64,000 bases of DNA from Castellaniella sp047971665 (GTDB taxonomy: Bacteria; Pseudomonadota; Gammaproteobacteria; Burkholderiales; Burkholderiaceae_B). Position numbers and translations under genes: made by a program. The first letter of the stretch is position 1. Every line of letters begins with the position of its first letter. Below, piece after piece: positions 8,617 to 16,761 of this stretch. The stretch is taken from positions 1 through 64,000 of the forward strand of contig NZ_JBKEAA010000007.1 of assembly GCF_047971665.1 (NCBI RefSeq), written 5' to 3'. The notes under the pieces were generated by a model that had not been told where the DNA came from, searched no databases, and was given only the letters and a program-made list of their open reading frames with translations.

Positions 8617-9443
8617 GCCGCCTCCGGCGGCAGCGCGCCGGCATGCGCCTGGACATCCTGGCTCCGATGCACCTCAGCGCGGCCGGTATCGGCCATCGCC
8701 GCCCCGGAAAGACGGCGCTCGGCGCGGCAACGTTTGCCATCCTCCAGATGCGTCAGACATTTTTGCAAGAACCGTAGCAGATGTGTCGAGCGCATGACCG
8801 CCACGCGCGGCAGCGCGTAGGGATCGTCATCCAGACGCGCCAGACCGCGCGCGGTGGTGGTAGCGGTGTCATAGCCCGCCTCGCGCACGAGGGCCGCCAG
8901 CGCGGGCGTGAACTTGCCGTAGGGATAGCAAAAGGCGCGCACCGGAACGCCCGCGATCTGTTCCAGCGCATCGCGCGAATCACGGATCTCATTGACCGCC
9001 AGCTCTGGTGAAATCCGCGGCAGAACGGGATGATTCAGCGTATGGGAGCCGATTTCGTGACCCGCGGCCGCCCAGGCACGCATCCCGCTGACATCCATGA
9101 GCGGCGAAGGCGGTACCCCCTCGTCCGCGTCCCAGACGTTGGTGCCGCCCAACTGCCGGACCACGAAATAATTGGTGGCCTCGAAACCGCAGGCCTCGAG
9201 CACCGGGACCGCATGTTCCAGCACATTGGCATAGCCGTCATCGAAGGTGATGCCAATGACCTTGCCGGATTTCTCGCCGCGCAGATAGGGGCCCAGCCGA
9301 GCCATCGAGAGCCCCCGGTAGCCCAGCCGCCGCAGCCACAGCATCTGACGCCGGAAATCCCGGGGATGCACGGTCAGGCCGCGATAGGGCGTACCGCGCG
9401 GGCCGGGCTCTCCAATCTGGTGGTACATGAGGATAGGGATCAT
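8613..9443 (-). CDS. Polysaccharide deacetylase (NodB fold), first of two
   Basis: 276 residues, carbohydrate esterase family 4. Motif 1 is TFDDGY (metal-binding and catalytic Asp pair). Motif 2 is SHTLNHP with the H-x3-H metal ligands. Later core motifs include FCYPYGKF. There is no signal peptide or membrane segment, so it probably acts on a cytoplasmic lipid-linked saccharide intermediate, removing N-acetyl groups. A deacetylase is known to be needed for full-length core oligosaccharide in Bordetella pertussis, in a cluster of similar make-up. The tail (about 50 residues after the fold) is unlike the rest. It starts 27 bases after the upstream GT4 gene, without a Shine-Dalgarno sequence; see the promoter entry at 9450. 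Confidence 0.87.
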   Translation of the reverse strand: MIPILMYHQIGEPGPRGTPYRGLTVHPRDFRRQMLWLRRLGYRGLSMARLGPYLRGEKSGKVIGITFDDGYANVLEHAVPVLEACGFEATNYFVVRQLGGTNVWDADEGVPPSPLMDVSGMRAWAAAGHEIGSHTLNHPVLPRISPELAVNEIRDSRDALEQIAGVPVRAFCYPYGKFTPALAALVREAGYDTATTTARGLARLDDDPYALPRVAVMRSTHLLRFLQKCLTHLEDGKRCRAERRLSGAAMADTGRAEVHRSQDVQAHAGALPPEAA

Positions 9444-9449
9444 CAGCGG

Positions 9450-9455
9450 ATTATA
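9450..9455 (-). promoter_or_regulatory. Perfect -10 box six bases before an ATG
   Basis: TATAAT (9455-9450) is followed by CCGCTG and then the ATG of the deacetylase gene at 9443. A -10 element here would set the transcription start at or within a base of the A of the ATG. Upstream, TGTGAA at an 18-base spacing is a weak -35 match. No Shine-Dalgarno sequence is present, so a leaderless internal transcript is possible. It could equally be a chance match within an operon. Confidence 0.3.
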
Positions 9456-9470
9456 TCGAGCCGACCGGAC

Positions 9471-10577
9471 CTATTCACAGACCTTCCGGTAGAACGCCAG
9501 GGTCTGTCCCGTAAAGACAGGCATGGAGAAACACGTCTGCGCACGCGCACGGGCGGAGGCGGACATGCCCGAAGGCACGGGGTTTGCCAGCCGCTCGCGC
9601 AGCCAGGCCTCGGCGGCGTCCACATCGCCAGCCGGGACGACCCAGCCGTCCTGGTCCTGGCGAACCAGCTCGGGAAGCCCGCCCGCGTCCGACACCAGGG
9701 TCGGCAATCCCATCGCCAGAGATTCGCAGGCGGCATAGGACCCGGCCTCCTGGAACGACACGACGAAACCGATGTCACTGGCCGCCAGAATCCGGCGAGG
9801 GTCGGCCACCAGCCCCGGAAACACGACCCAGGGAGTCATGCCCAGCGCTTCGACCTCCTGGCGCAAGGCGCCCCGGGGCGGATCGCCCGCCACCAGAAGG
9901 CGGAATCCGTCACGATCCGCCTGCGGCAACCGGGCCAGCGCCTGCACGAGGGTCATCCATCCCTTGGCCCGGTCCGTACCGCCCACACTGCCGAGCACCT
10001 GCGTCCGCGCCGCGATCGCGCCCAGCCACGTCGCCCGTTCCTGGCCTGACTCCTGCGTCGTGGCCGGACTGAAACGATCCGTGTCCACCCCCAGCCGGAT
10101 GGTGCACAGCGGATGCCCCCGGTATGAAGAATCCCGCAGCAGGTTGCTCACGTAATCGCACACGCCGATCACGCCATCGGTGCCCAGCCGCGCGCGCAGC
10201 CAATGACCGAAACTTCGCACCGGCATGGTGTTGTGCTTGGTCCAGATGATGCGCGGCGGATGGGGCAGCCCCACACGGGCCAGCATCGCCTGACGATGAT
10301 CGGCCGAGCCATTGACATGAACCAGATCGAAGCCGCCTTCGCGCAACAGACGGCGCAAGCGCGCGACCTCGGCCAGCATCGGCCCCGGACGCGTACTGAA
10401 GGACGTATCCACGCAACGCACCCCGGGAATCTGACCGGCCTGAGCGAACAGGCGGCTGGTCCCCGGCGTGGCCACCGTCACCTCGTGCTCACCCTGAAAG
10501 GCGCGGGCCAGATTGACGATATAGGTCGCATGACCACCGCCGTTGCGAGGATGCGGGTTGGTGCAGAGGATTTTCAT
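9471..10577 (-). CDS. GT4 glycosyltransferase (LPS cluster, gene 4)
   Basis: 368 residues, GT-B fold. The N-terminus MKILCTNPHPRNGGGHATY is the classic GT4 start with a glycine-rich acceptor loop. The C-terminal domain starts near LGSVGGTDRAKGW and has ACESLAMGLPTLVSDAGGLPELV, the donor-binding E-x7-E region. The open frame runs further upstream, but the ATG at 10577 fits the fold and lies one base after the stop of the GT2 gene, so translation is probably coupled. No good Shine-Dalgarno sequence is seen. Likely cytoplasmic-face LPS core assembly; sugar unknown. Confidence 0.83.
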   Translation of the reverse strand: MKILCTNPHPRNGGGHATYIVNLARAFQGEHEVTVATPGTSRLFAQAGQIPGVRCVDTSFSTRPGPMLAEVARLRRLLREGGFDLVHVNGSADHRQAMLARVGLPHPPRIIWTKHNTMPVRSFGHWLRARLGTDGVIGVCDYVSNLLRDSSYRGHPLCTIRLGVDTDRFSPATTQESGQERATWLGAIAARTQVLGSVGGTDRAKGWMTLVQALARLPQADRDGFRLLVAGDPPRGALRQEVEALGMTPWVVFPGLVADPRRILAASDIGFVVSFQEAGSYAACESLAMGLPTLVSDAGGLPELVRQDQDGWVVPAGDVDAAEAWLRERLANPVPSGMSASARARAQTCFSMPVFTGQTLAFYRKVCE

Positions 10578-10578
10578 G

Positions 10579-11337
10579 TCATCGGGAACGCCATGGTCCA
10601 TGGCCAAGACAATATAGTTTGACGTAGCGATAGAAGCTTCCCGTCCCCGCCATGCCGGCCAGGACCAGGCCCTGCCAGCCATCCAGGAACCCGCGCCGGA
10701 GGACATAGTGACGCACAAAAGTCCAGACGCCGTGCCCGAACGGCCCCAGCACTGTGGTTCGCCGCCCCCGCTCGAAGGCGCTGCGCGCGGCCTCGGTGGA
10801 ATAGCGGTTGATCTTGTCGATGAAGACCTCCAGGCTGGCATAGGGATAATGCAGGAAGTGGCCCGGCAACGTCTGCGTGCGTCCGCGGACTTCGACATGC
10901 TCATGCACGGCCGCGTCGGTGAACCGCCCCTCCTCACGCATGAACAGGCGCACCACATGATCCGGCCACCAGCCGCTGTGCCGTATCCAGCGGCCACAGA
11001 AATTCGACAGCCGGGCAATGCGATACGCCTGGGCATCGGGGGCCCGGACGGCCTGCTGGATCGCCAGCGCCAGCTCGGGGGTCACGCGTTCGTCGGCATC
11101 GATGGACAACACCCAGTCGCTCGTGGCCAGCGCCAGCGCGCGGTTCTTCTGGGGGCCGAAACCAGGCCAGTCCGGCGAGATCTCGACCCGCGCGCCCCGC
11201 GCGCGTGCAATCTCGCAGGTCGCGTCCGTGCTGCCCGAATCCAGCACGATGATTTCGTCGGCGAACGCCACGGAATCGAGGCACTCGCCGATGTGACCGG
11301 CCTCGTTCCTGGTGATGATGATGACGGACAGCCTCAT
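10579..11337 (-). CDS. GT2 glycosyltransferase, WaaE/KdtX-like
   Basis: 252 residues, GT-A fold. The start MRLSVIIITRNEAGHIGECL, the segment IVLDSGSTDAT and the catalytic-metal motif SIDADERV are characteristic of family 2. The layout resembles the LPS core beta-glucosyltransferase group WaaE/KdtX. HVVRLFMREEGRF and VHEHVEV further along also fit that group. The chosen ATG overlaps the upstream deacetylase stop as ATGA (11334-11337), which settles the start against an in-frame ATG nine codons upstream. It sits in the middle of the six-gene envelope cluster. Donor and acceptor sugars are not determined. Confidence 0.83.
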   Translation of the reverse strand: MRLSVIIITRNEAGHIGECLDSVAFADEIIVLDSGSTDATCEIARARGARVEISPDWPGFGPQKNRALALATSDWVLSIDADERVTPELALAIQQAVRAPDAQAYRIARLSNFCGRWIRHSGWWPDHVVRLFMREEGRFTDAAVHEHVEVRGRTQTLPGHFLHYPYASLEVFIDKINRYSTEAARSAFERGRRTTVLGPFGHGVWTFVRHYVLRRGFLDGWQGLVLAGMAGTGSFYRYVKLYCLGHGPWRSR

Positions 11338-12179
11338 CCCGCGTAGCGCTGGCCGCGCTTCCATCGTTTCCAGGCATTGAAGGCTGGCCCGAGCAGCGGA
11401 TGCGCCGCCACGCGGATGCGCCGCCCGACCGAGGCGCCGGTCGTATCGCGCACGGCAAAGCGGAAGATCGAGGCCAGGTCGGCGCCAGGCTGATTGCGTC
11501 CAAAGGCCCGCGTTGTGTACAGATGCCGGAAACCGGCGGTCTGTGCAATACGGACATAGTCGGCATCAAAATATCCCTGCGGCCAGCACAGGTGATCGGA
11601 GACCTCGCCCAGATGCCGCGCCAGGCAGGCTCGTGACTGCGCCAGCTCGTCGGTCATGCGGGCGTTCTTGTCCCCCACCTGCTTGTCCCAGCGGGTATGG
11701 GTATGCGTATGGCTGTGGAATTCGCACACGCCCTCGGCCCGCATTCGCTCGATTTCGGTCCAGCGCAAGGCGATATCGGCCTCCTCCCCCTGGGCGACTC
11801 TGCGCATGCATTCCGCGTGATCGGGGGTTTCCGGCAGGCTCGCCCCGCCCTCACCCGTGCAGGCCCGCGCGGGCCCGTCGCCGATCCAGGACGTGACCAG
11901 GAAGATCACGGCGTGCAGACCATATTCGCGCAACAGCGGCCAGGCGTAGACGTAATTGTCCAGATAGCCATCATCGAAGGTGATCAGCACGGAGCGGGCG
12001 GGCGCGGGCGCGCCGGCCAGATGCGCGGCGAATTCGTCGCAGGTCAGTGCGCGATAGCCGTGGTCTCTGAGCCAGGCCAGTTGCTCGCGGAAATGCGCCG
12101 GCGTCACATTGATGGCACCCCCCGCAGGGGTGACATGGTGATACATCAGGACGGGAACCGTGCGTGTGCCCAGACTCAT
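11334..12179 (-). CDS. Polysaccharide deacetylase (NodB fold), second of two
   Basis: 281 residues, carbohydrate esterase family 4. It has PVLMYHHV at the start, TFDDGYLDNYV (motif 1) and EFHSHTHTH (motif 2, metal histidines), with CWPQGYFD as a later motif. An insertion of about 40 residues between the motifs (the Cys-containing stretch after WIGDG) distinguishes it from the other deacetylase of this cluster. There is no signal peptide, so a cytoplasmic site is likely. It is coupled to both neighbours by ATGA overlaps (12176-12179 and 11334-11337). Two paralogous deacetylases in one cluster suggest two N-acetyl sugars are processed, which is inference. Confidence 0.86.
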   Translation of the reverse strand: MSLGTRTVPVLMYHHVTPAGGAINVTPAHFREQLAWLRDHGYRALTCDEFAAHLAGAPAPARSVLITFDDGYLDNYVYAWPLLREYGLHAVIFLVTSWIGDGPARACTGEGGASLPETPDHAECMRRVAQGEEADIALRWTEIERMRAEGVCEFHSHTHTHTRWDKQVGDKNARMTDELAQSRACLARHLGEVSDHLCWPQGYFDADYVRIAQTAGFRHLYTTRAFGRNQPGADLASIFRFAVRDTTGASVGRRIRVAAHPLLGPAFNAWKRWKRGQRYAG

Positions 12180-13273
12180 GAGGCGCGCTCCTGCAACCAT
12201 TGTCGATAGCATTGCTCTGTTTGATGCACCAGCCCCTCCAGGGTAAACCGTTCGCCTTCCCGCACGGCCCGCATGCCCGCTCGGCCCATGGCGCGGCGAC
12301 GCGAAGGATCATCGATCAGGGTCGTCAGCGCGGCCGTCAACGCGGTCGCATCGTGCAGGGGCACGAGCAGGCCGGTTTCGCCATTGTGCAGCATCTCCGA
12401 CACCCCGCCGACATCCGTGCCGATCACCGGCAGTCCAGCCGCCGCAGCCTCGACGAAAACCGTGCCTGAGGCCTCTTGTTCCGTGGCCAGGGCGAACACG
12501 TCGAAACCGGCCAGCACATTGGGAATATCCGCGCGACGGCCAGTGAACAGGATTTTGTCCTGCAGATTCAGCGTCCGCACATAGGCCTGCAGGTTTTCCA
12601 GAGTCGGAGAACCGTCGCCCACCAACACCAGAAAAACATCCGGGCGCCGCAACAGACCGGCCATGGCGTCGATCAGCGCACGGTGCCCTTTTTTTTCACG
12701 CATCACGGAGACACAGCCGACCACGGCCGCCTCATCGGGCAGCCCCAGTTCGGCACGCAGCGTGGAATGCTCGACCGGCTCGGGCAGCGGGATGGGGGAA
12801 TAGACCGTGGCCACGCGTTTCGGGTCGGCGCCGCGCTCAAGCAGCAGATGCCGGACATGATCACTGACGGTCGTCACGCAATGCGGCACCCCTGTATAGG
12901 ACAGCAGTGAACCGGGCTTGACCGCGAGATGCCGGGTGCGCACGATCAGCGGGGTCCCCGCCAGCCGCGCCGCCACCCCCGCAAGCATGGTGTCGCGGCG
13001 GCTGTGCGTATTGAGCACATCGAACCGGCCCGCTTTCAGGATGCGGCGCAGCCGGACCACGCCACAGGCATAATTGCGAGGGCCGTCCATCAGCATCGTG
13101 TGCACCGTGAAGCCCTCGTCGGCCAGGCGCCGCGCCAATTGCGCATGCGGCTGACAGACCGCCTCCAGGTGATGCCCATGCGCCCGCATGGCGCGCATTT
13201 CCTTGAAGATGCGGTTTTCCTGGCCGCCAAAGCCGGTTGCCGCCTCGGAATGCAGGATACGCAGCGGCTTCAT
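12176..13273 (-). CDS. GT4 glycosyltransferase (LPS cluster, gene 1)
   Basis: 365 residues, GT-B fold. The N-terminus MKPLRILHSEAATGFGGQE carries the acceptor-side glycine motif. The donor domain has SVMREKKGH and, near the end, VEAAAAGLPVIGTDVGGVSEML. The ATG at 13273 overlaps the dnaE stop (ATGA), so this envelope gene is translationally coupled to the replicative polymerase gene. The longer open frame upstream lies inside dnaE and was discarded. First of six envelope genes in the run; sugar specificity unknown. Confidence 0.83.
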   Translation of the reverse strand: MKPLRILHSEAATGFGGQENRIFKEMRAMRAHGHHLEAVCQPHAQLARRLADEGFTVHTMLMDGPRNYACGVVRLRRILKAGRFDVLNTHSRRDTMLAGVAARLAGTPLIVRTRHLAVKPGSLLSYTGVPHCVTTVSDHVRHLLLERGADPKRVATVYSPIPLPEPVEHSTLRAELGLPDEAAVVGCVSVMREKKGHRALIDAMAGLLRRPDVFLVLVGDGSPTLENLQAYVRTLNLQDKILFTGRRADIPNVLAGFDVFALATEQEASGTVFVEAAAAGLPVIGTDVGGVSEMLHNGETGLLVPLHDATALTAALTTLIDDPSRRRAMGRAGMRAVREGERFTLEGLVHQTEQCYRQWLQERAS

Positions 13274-16200
13274 CCGTAATTGATCTCCACGTCGTCGTAG
13301 GACAGCCATTGCCGCGCATCTGCGATCAGCGTCTCGTCCATGCGCACGCGCCAATCCTCCCCCAGCCGCAGCAGGCAGGAAAAGCGCGCGTCGCGCAGGC
13401 TCAATTCCACCGGCACACCGGACTCGGCCGAGCACCAGGGCGCCAGCAGATCCTGCAGGCGGCCGGCATCCAGGCCGCCGGGCACGGACAGGCGCAGACT
13501 GCGGGCGCGGCTTTCGCGCAAGCGCTGCAGGTCATAGAGATCATCGGCCGACACCCGCAGGCCACCGGAATACTCATCATGACTGATGCGCCCCTGGATC
13601 ACCAGGGGGCGGTCTTCCTTGAGACTCTGGCGGTGCTGCTCGTAGAGCTCATTGAAGATCGCCACCTCGATCTGGGCGCTGCCGTCATCCAGCAAGGCAT
13701 ACAGCATCTTGCCGCGCCGGGTCATGCGCACGCGCACTTCTGCCAGCACTCCCGCCAGCCATTGTGAACTGCGCGACGGCGCCAGCCGCGCCAGCGGTGT
13801 GGGCGCGACCCGGCGGATCTCATCACGCCAGGCGTCGAACAGATGGCCGCTGAAGTAAAAGCCCAGCGCGGTTTTTTCCTCGGTCAGATGGGTTTCCAGA
13901 TCCCAGGGGGTGACGCGCGCCACCTCCTGGGCCACGAGTTCATCCGTATTGTCATCGAACAGTGAGACCTGATTGGCGTTGCGCTCGGCCTGTTCGGCGG
14001 CCTCGATGGCGCTGCCCAGGGCCTCCACCAGCGCTGCGCGATTGGTTTCCAGGGTATCGAAAGCGCCGGCGCGGATCAGCGCCTCGATGGTGCGGCGATT
14101 GACGGCATGACGGTCGACCCGGGCGCAGAAATCGAACAGGCCTGTGAACGGACCGCCCGCCTCACGGGCGGCAATGATGGCCTCGACGGCAGACTGCCCG
14201 GTGCCCTTGACACCGCCCAGGCCGTAGCGAATGGTGCGGGGCGGACGGCCCTGCGCGGTATGCTCGTCGGCCACAGGCGCGAACCGGTAGCCGGACGCAT
14301 TGACATCGGGCGGCAGGACGGCCACGCCGTTTTCGAGGGCGTCGCGCCAGAAAATCTGGATCTTGTCCGTGTCGTCCATGTCCGACAGCAAGGTGGCCGC
14401 CAGAAATTCGGCCGGATGATAAACCTTGAGCCAGGCCGTCTGATAGGAAATCAGCGCATAGGCGGCTGAATGGCTCTTGTTGAAACCATAGCCCGCGAAT
14501 TTTTCCATCAGATCGAACAGATGGGTGGCAAGATCCGGGTCGTAGCCCTTTTTGGCCGCACCTTCCTGGAAGATCACCCGGTGCTTGGCCATTTCCTCGG
14601 GCTTTTTCTTGCCCATGGCACGGCGCAGCAGGTCGGCGCCGCCCAGGGAATAGCCGCCAATGATCTGAGAAATCAGCATCACCTGTTCTTGATAGACGAT
14701 GACGCCGTAGGTGCTCTTGAGCACGGGCTCCAGATCGGGATGAAAATAATCGACCTCGGCGCGACCATGCTTGCGATTGACGAAATCGACCACCATGCCG
14801 GATTCCAGCGGCCCGGGACGGAACAGCGCCAGCAGCGCGACCACATCCTCGAAGGTATTGGGCTGCATGCTTTTCAGCAGTTCCTTCATGCCGCGCGATT
14901 CAAGCTGAAACACCGCCGTGGTGTTGGCGGCCGAGAGCAGATCGTAGGTCGCCTTGTCGTCCAGAGGCAACGCCATCAGATCGAAGTCGCGCTTGTCCGG
15001 ATTGAATTCGCGCACATAGCGCACGGCCCAGTCCAGGATGGTCAGGTTGCGCAGGCCCAGAAAGTCGAATTTGACCAGACCGGCGGCCTCGACGTCGTCC
15101 TTGTCGAACTGGGACACGACGCTCGATTCGCTGCCCGGCTGGCAATACAGCGGGCAAAAATCGGTCAGCTTGCCCGGCGCGATCAGCACCCCGCCCGCGT
15201 GCATGCCGATGTTGCGCGTCAGGCCCTCCAGGGGTCGGGCCAGATCGATGAGAGCGCGGATTTCCTCGTCGGTATCGTAGAGTTCCTTGAAAGCAGGTTC
15301 GTGTTCCAGCGTGCGATCCAGCGACCAGGGGTCGGCCGGATTGAAGGGAATCATCTTCGACAGCCGATCGCAGAGGCTGTAGGGCATCTCCAGGACCCGG
15401 CCCACGTCGCGCACCACGGCCTTGGCGCCCAGAGTGCCGAAGGTCGCGATCTGGCTGACGGCAGCACGGCCGTATTTTTCCTTGACGTATTCGATCACCC
15501 GTTCGCGATTGTCCTGGCAGAAATCCACGTCGAAATCGGGCATGGACACGCGTTCTGGATTCAGGAATCGCTCGAACAGCAGGTCATAGCGCAGCGGATC
15601 CAGATCGGTGATCCCCAGGCTGAAAGCCACCAGTGAGCCGGCGCCCGAGCCCCGGCCCGGCCCCACCGGCACGCCATGGCTCTTGCCCCAGTTGATGAAG
15701 TCCTGCACGATCAGGAAATAGCCAGGAAAACCCATGCCGATGATGGTCCGGCATTCCAGGTCCAGACGCGCCTGGTAGGTGGGCATCAGGCGGGCGCGCT
15801 CGTCGGCGTCCGGGTACAGCTGGACCATGCGGCGGACCAGGCCCTCATTGGCCAATTGCACCAGATAGTCGTCCAGCGACACCCCGTCGGGCGTCGGAAA
15901 CAGCGGCAGCTGAGGTTGATCCAGGATCAGGGTCAGCGTGCAGCGCCGGGCGATCTGTACCGCATTGGCCAGGGCCGAGGGCACGTCCGCAAAACGGTGC
16001 GCCATGTCGGCGCTGTCGGGCATGTATTGCTCGGCGGTGAAATGCCTGACGCGGCGAGGATTGCCCAGCAGTTCGCCTTCGGCGATGCAGACGCGGGCCT
16101 CGTGGGCGCGGAAATCAGACGGCGCGATGAACTGGATCGGATGCGTGGCCACCACCGGCAGACCGCAGTCGGACGCCAGGCGCAGCGCCGACTGGACATA

Positions 16201-16749
16201 CGCCTCGTCTCCCTCGAACCCGGCGCGTTGCAACTCGATGAAATAGGCATCCGGGAAATCGGCGGCCCACTCGCGGGCAACCCGCCGGGCCTCTTCCTCG
16301 CGACCGGCCTCCAGCGCCTGTCCCACATCGCCGGCACGGGCGCCCGACAGGACGATCAGGCCACGCTTGCCCGACAGCCACTCACGACGGATTTCCGCCC
16401 GGCCCCGGTGGCTGTTCTCCGTCCAGGCGCGCGCCAGCAATTCGCACAGATCCAGATAGGCGACATGGGAGGAAGCCAGCAACAGGATGCGAAAGGGCTT
16501 GTCCTCGTCGGCGGGATTGTGCAGCCAGACATCGCAACCGGCGATGGGCTTGACCCCCGCCTTGCGGGCCGTCTTGTAGAACTTGATCCAGCCGAACAGG
16601 TTGGACAGGTCGCTGATCGCCATGGCCGGCTGGCCGGATTCACTCGCCCGCTTGATCAAATCAGGGATGCGCGCGATGCCGTCCACCACAGAAAACTCGG
16701 AGTGGCAGCGCAGATGGACGAACAGAGGAGTATCGGGGGACAGGGTCAT
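13270..16749 (-). CDS. dnaE: DNA polymerase III subunit alpha
   Basis: 1159 residues, the normal length for DnaE. It is the catalytic subunit of the replicative polymerase core. The PHP domain lies at the N-terminus (FVHLRCHSEFSVVDG). The polymerase active-site aspartates are in PDFDVDFCQ near residue 405. The beta-clamp and OB-fold regions lie in the last 250 residues, and the protein ends VEINYG. It lies 12 bases after hrpA and overlaps the next gene, a glycosyltransferase, by ATGA. Coupling of a replication gene to an LPS cluster is unusual and is treated as a finding. Confidence 0.97.
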   Translation of the reverse strand: MTLSPDTPLFVHLRCHSEFSVVDGIARIPDLIKRASESGQPAMAISDLSNLFGWIKFYKTARKAGVKPIAGCDVWLHNPADEDKPFRILLLASSHVAYLDLCELLARAWTENSHRGRAEIRREWLSGKRGLIVLSGARAGDVGQALEAGREEEARRVAREWAADFPDAYFIELQRAGFEGDEAYVQSALRLASDCGLPVVATHPIQFIAPSDFRAHEARVCIAEGELLGNPRRVRHFTAEQYMPDSADMAHRFADVPSALANAVQIARRCTLTLILDQPQLPLFPTPDGVSLDDYLVQLANEGLVRRMVQLYPDADERARLMPTYQARLDLECRTIIGMGFPGYFLIVQDFINWGKSHGVPVGPGRGSGAGSLVAFSLGITDLDPLRYDLLFERFLNPERVSMPDFDVDFCQDNRERVIEYVKEKYGRAAVSQIATFGTLGAKAVVRDVGRVLEMPYSLCDRLSKMIPFNPADPWSLDRTLEHEPAFKELYDTDEEIRALIDLARPLEGLTRNIGMHAGGVLIAPGKLTDFCPLYCQPGSESSVVSQFDKDDVEAAGLVKFDFLGLRNLTILDWAVRYVREFNPDKRDFDLMALPLDDKATYDLLSAANTTAVFQLESRGMKELLKSMQPNTFEDVVALLALFRPGPLESGMVVDFVNRKHGRAEVDYFHPDLEPVLKSTYGVIVYQEQVMLISQIIGGYSLGGADLLRRAMGKKKPEEMAKHRVIFQEGAAKKGYDPDLATHLFDLMEKFAGYGFNKSHSAAYALISYQTAWLKVYHPAEFLAATLLSDMDDTDKIQIFWRDALENGVAVLPPDVNASGYRFAPVADEHTAQGRPPRTIRYGLGGVKGTGQSAVEAIIAAREAGGPFTGLFDFCARVDRHAVNRRTIEALIRAGAFDTLETNRAALVEALGSAIEAAEQAERNANQVSLFDDNTDELVAQEVARVTPWDLETHLTEEKTALGFYFSGHLFDAWRDEIRRVAPTPLARLAPSRSSQWLAGVLAEVRVRMTRRGKMLYALLDDGSAQIEVAIFNELYEQHRQSLKEDRPLVIQGRISHDEYSGGLRVSADDLYDLQRLRESRARSLRLSVPGGLDAGRLQDLLAPWCSAESGVPVELSLRDARFSCLLRLGEDWRVRMDETLIADARQWLSYDDVEINYG

Positions 16750-16761
16750 AGCCGGATTGTA

